A DNA stretch of 60,375 nucleotides from Leptospira sp. (GTDB lineage: Bacteria > Spirochaetota > Leptospiria > Leptospirales > Leptospiraceae). This document shows, piece after piece, positions 59,721 through 60,375 of this stretch (position 1 is its first letter; every line of letters begins with the position of its first letter). Location of the stretch: NCBI GenBank assembly GCA_027531445.1, contig JAPZRK010000078.1, positions 1-60,375 of the forward strand, written 5' to 3'. Under the pieces are notes generated by a model. That model saw only the letters and a program-made list of their open reading frames with translations. It was not told the origin of the DNA and ran no database searches. A program made the position numbers and the translations under genes.

Positions 59721-60242
59721 ATGGATACAAAAATCACAACCAAACCTTTAACATCTTACGTAGATACTGTAAAGCAAGTCTTTCGATTGGCAGAGACTTA
59801 CTTTAAGGATCTATTAGAATTTGATTCTCTTCTTGTCAAACTTGCATCTATGGATCCAGAAGAGTTTTTCAAATACATTCAGGCACAACAATACGTTAAG
59901 GATCCTCCGGGCATCGAGTTTGTAAATCGTCCAAAGATCTCTTTAGTACTTTCCGGAACGGGACATCCTTTCGATTGCGATGATAGAACCGTTCTCTCTT
60001 TGGCGTACTTCATGCTGAGAAACTATATGTCAAAGATCACCGGAGGAAAAGAATTCTTTGACTATAGAGTGTTAGTTGTGGGAAGGAATGAAAATCCTCA
60101 TCATATCTATATCGAGTATAAGAAGAAAGATTCCATCAATTGGATTCCTTTTGATCCTACTTATCCTCATAATGTTTATGGAGTCGCACCATTCTCTCCT
60201 GGATTTATAAAAATATTCCATAGAGATGAATTTAGTTTGTAA
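59721..60242 (+). CDS. Transglutaminase/papain-like C-H-D domain protein
   Basis: A 173-residue cytoplasmic protein. The C-terminal half has the signature of the transglutaminase-like cysteine-protease fold: C86 in GHPFDCDDRTVLSLAYFML, H128 in NPHHIYIEY and D145 in WIPFDPTYP, in the right order and spacing for a Cys-His-Asp triad. The N-terminal half is helical. Similar DCDD-containing proteins occur in phages and integrative elements, but their role is not established. It starts 39 nt after the membrane peptide; no signal peptide is present. Confidence 0.7.
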   Translation: MDTKITTKPLTSYVDTVKQVFRLAETYFKDLLEFDSLLVKLASMDPEEFFKYIQAQQYVKDPPGIEFVNRPKISLVLSGTGHPFDCDDRTVLSLAYFMLRNYMSKITGGKEFFDYRVLVVGRNENPHHIYIEYKKKDSINWIPFDPTYPHNVYGVAPFSPGFIKIFHRDEFSL

Positions 60243-60375
60243 ATTATATTCAATATAGTTAATATAATAAATATATTTAGCAACAGTTAGATTATTTTGT
60301 TCTTGTACTATTCAGAGATTCATGCGAATTCATCTTTGAATGCAACCAACACTCGTAACACTTGAAGGGGATCGA

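Overview
The window is bacterial chromosome, most likely from the spirochaete genus Leptospira, perhaps its saprophytic (L. biflexa-like) clade. This rests on gene content and style: spirochaete-type lipoprotein signals with loose lipoboxes, frequent TTG/GTG starts, a small secreted Cys-rich protein, a Maf-type motility glycosyltransferase, and a bactofilin/M23/PBP1A envelope cluster. No rRNA is present, so the species is inferred. No CRISPR array was seen.

Positions 1-24500 are dense housekeeping DNA. The plus strand carries the rimO tail, pgsA, trpD, yajC, a Thr/Lys-rich membrane protein, secD, secF and ribD. A minus-strand pair follows (alpha/beta hydrolase lipoprotein and Crp/Fnr regulator), with a large palindrome in front of it. 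Riboflavin genes then resume (ribE, ribBA) around a minus-strand STAS protein. Next come minus-strand pdxH, prepilin peptidase and an aminotransferase. A plus-strand run follows: a midasin-like AAA protein, smpB, der, plsY and an unknown. A Maf-type protein and a short SMC diverge from each other.

Positions 24500-46850 hold a Cys-rich secreted protein, tRNA-Met(CAU), glnA with a sigma54-type promoter and no adenylylation tyrosine, a single-domain response regulator and a two-component pair. Carbon genes follow (aldolase, malQ). Then come an Mpo1-like protein, an AraC regulator, and the envelope block (DUF900-type lipoprotein hydrolase, LysM-M23 peptidase, bactofilin, PBP1A). After these lie a zinc phospholipase C-like protein, lysA, ispD, a PilZ and cyclic-nucleotide signalling cluster, and a CrtI-like oxidoreductase divergent from a TetR regulator.

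Positions 46850-54200 are accessory in character: a lone AIPR-family (abortive infection) gene, an F420/NADP-type reductase divergent from an HxlR regulator with repeated operator-like motifs, a DJ-1/PfpI lipoprotein, and several orphan secreted or Zn-ribbon proteins separated by AT-rich gaps.

Positions 54150-60375 are mobile. An IS1595-like element with inverted-repeat ends abuts the start of an integrated element. That element carries an atypical tyrosine recombinase, a small Zn-ribbon protein and a replication protein. The replication protein appears to join a DnaA domain I-like N terminus to a VapE-type helicase. Behind it is a tightly coupled series of tiny unknown proteins and a C-H-D (transglutaminase/papain-like) protein. 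No structural phage genes are visible before the window ends, so a phage, a phage satellite and an integrative plasmid all remain possible.
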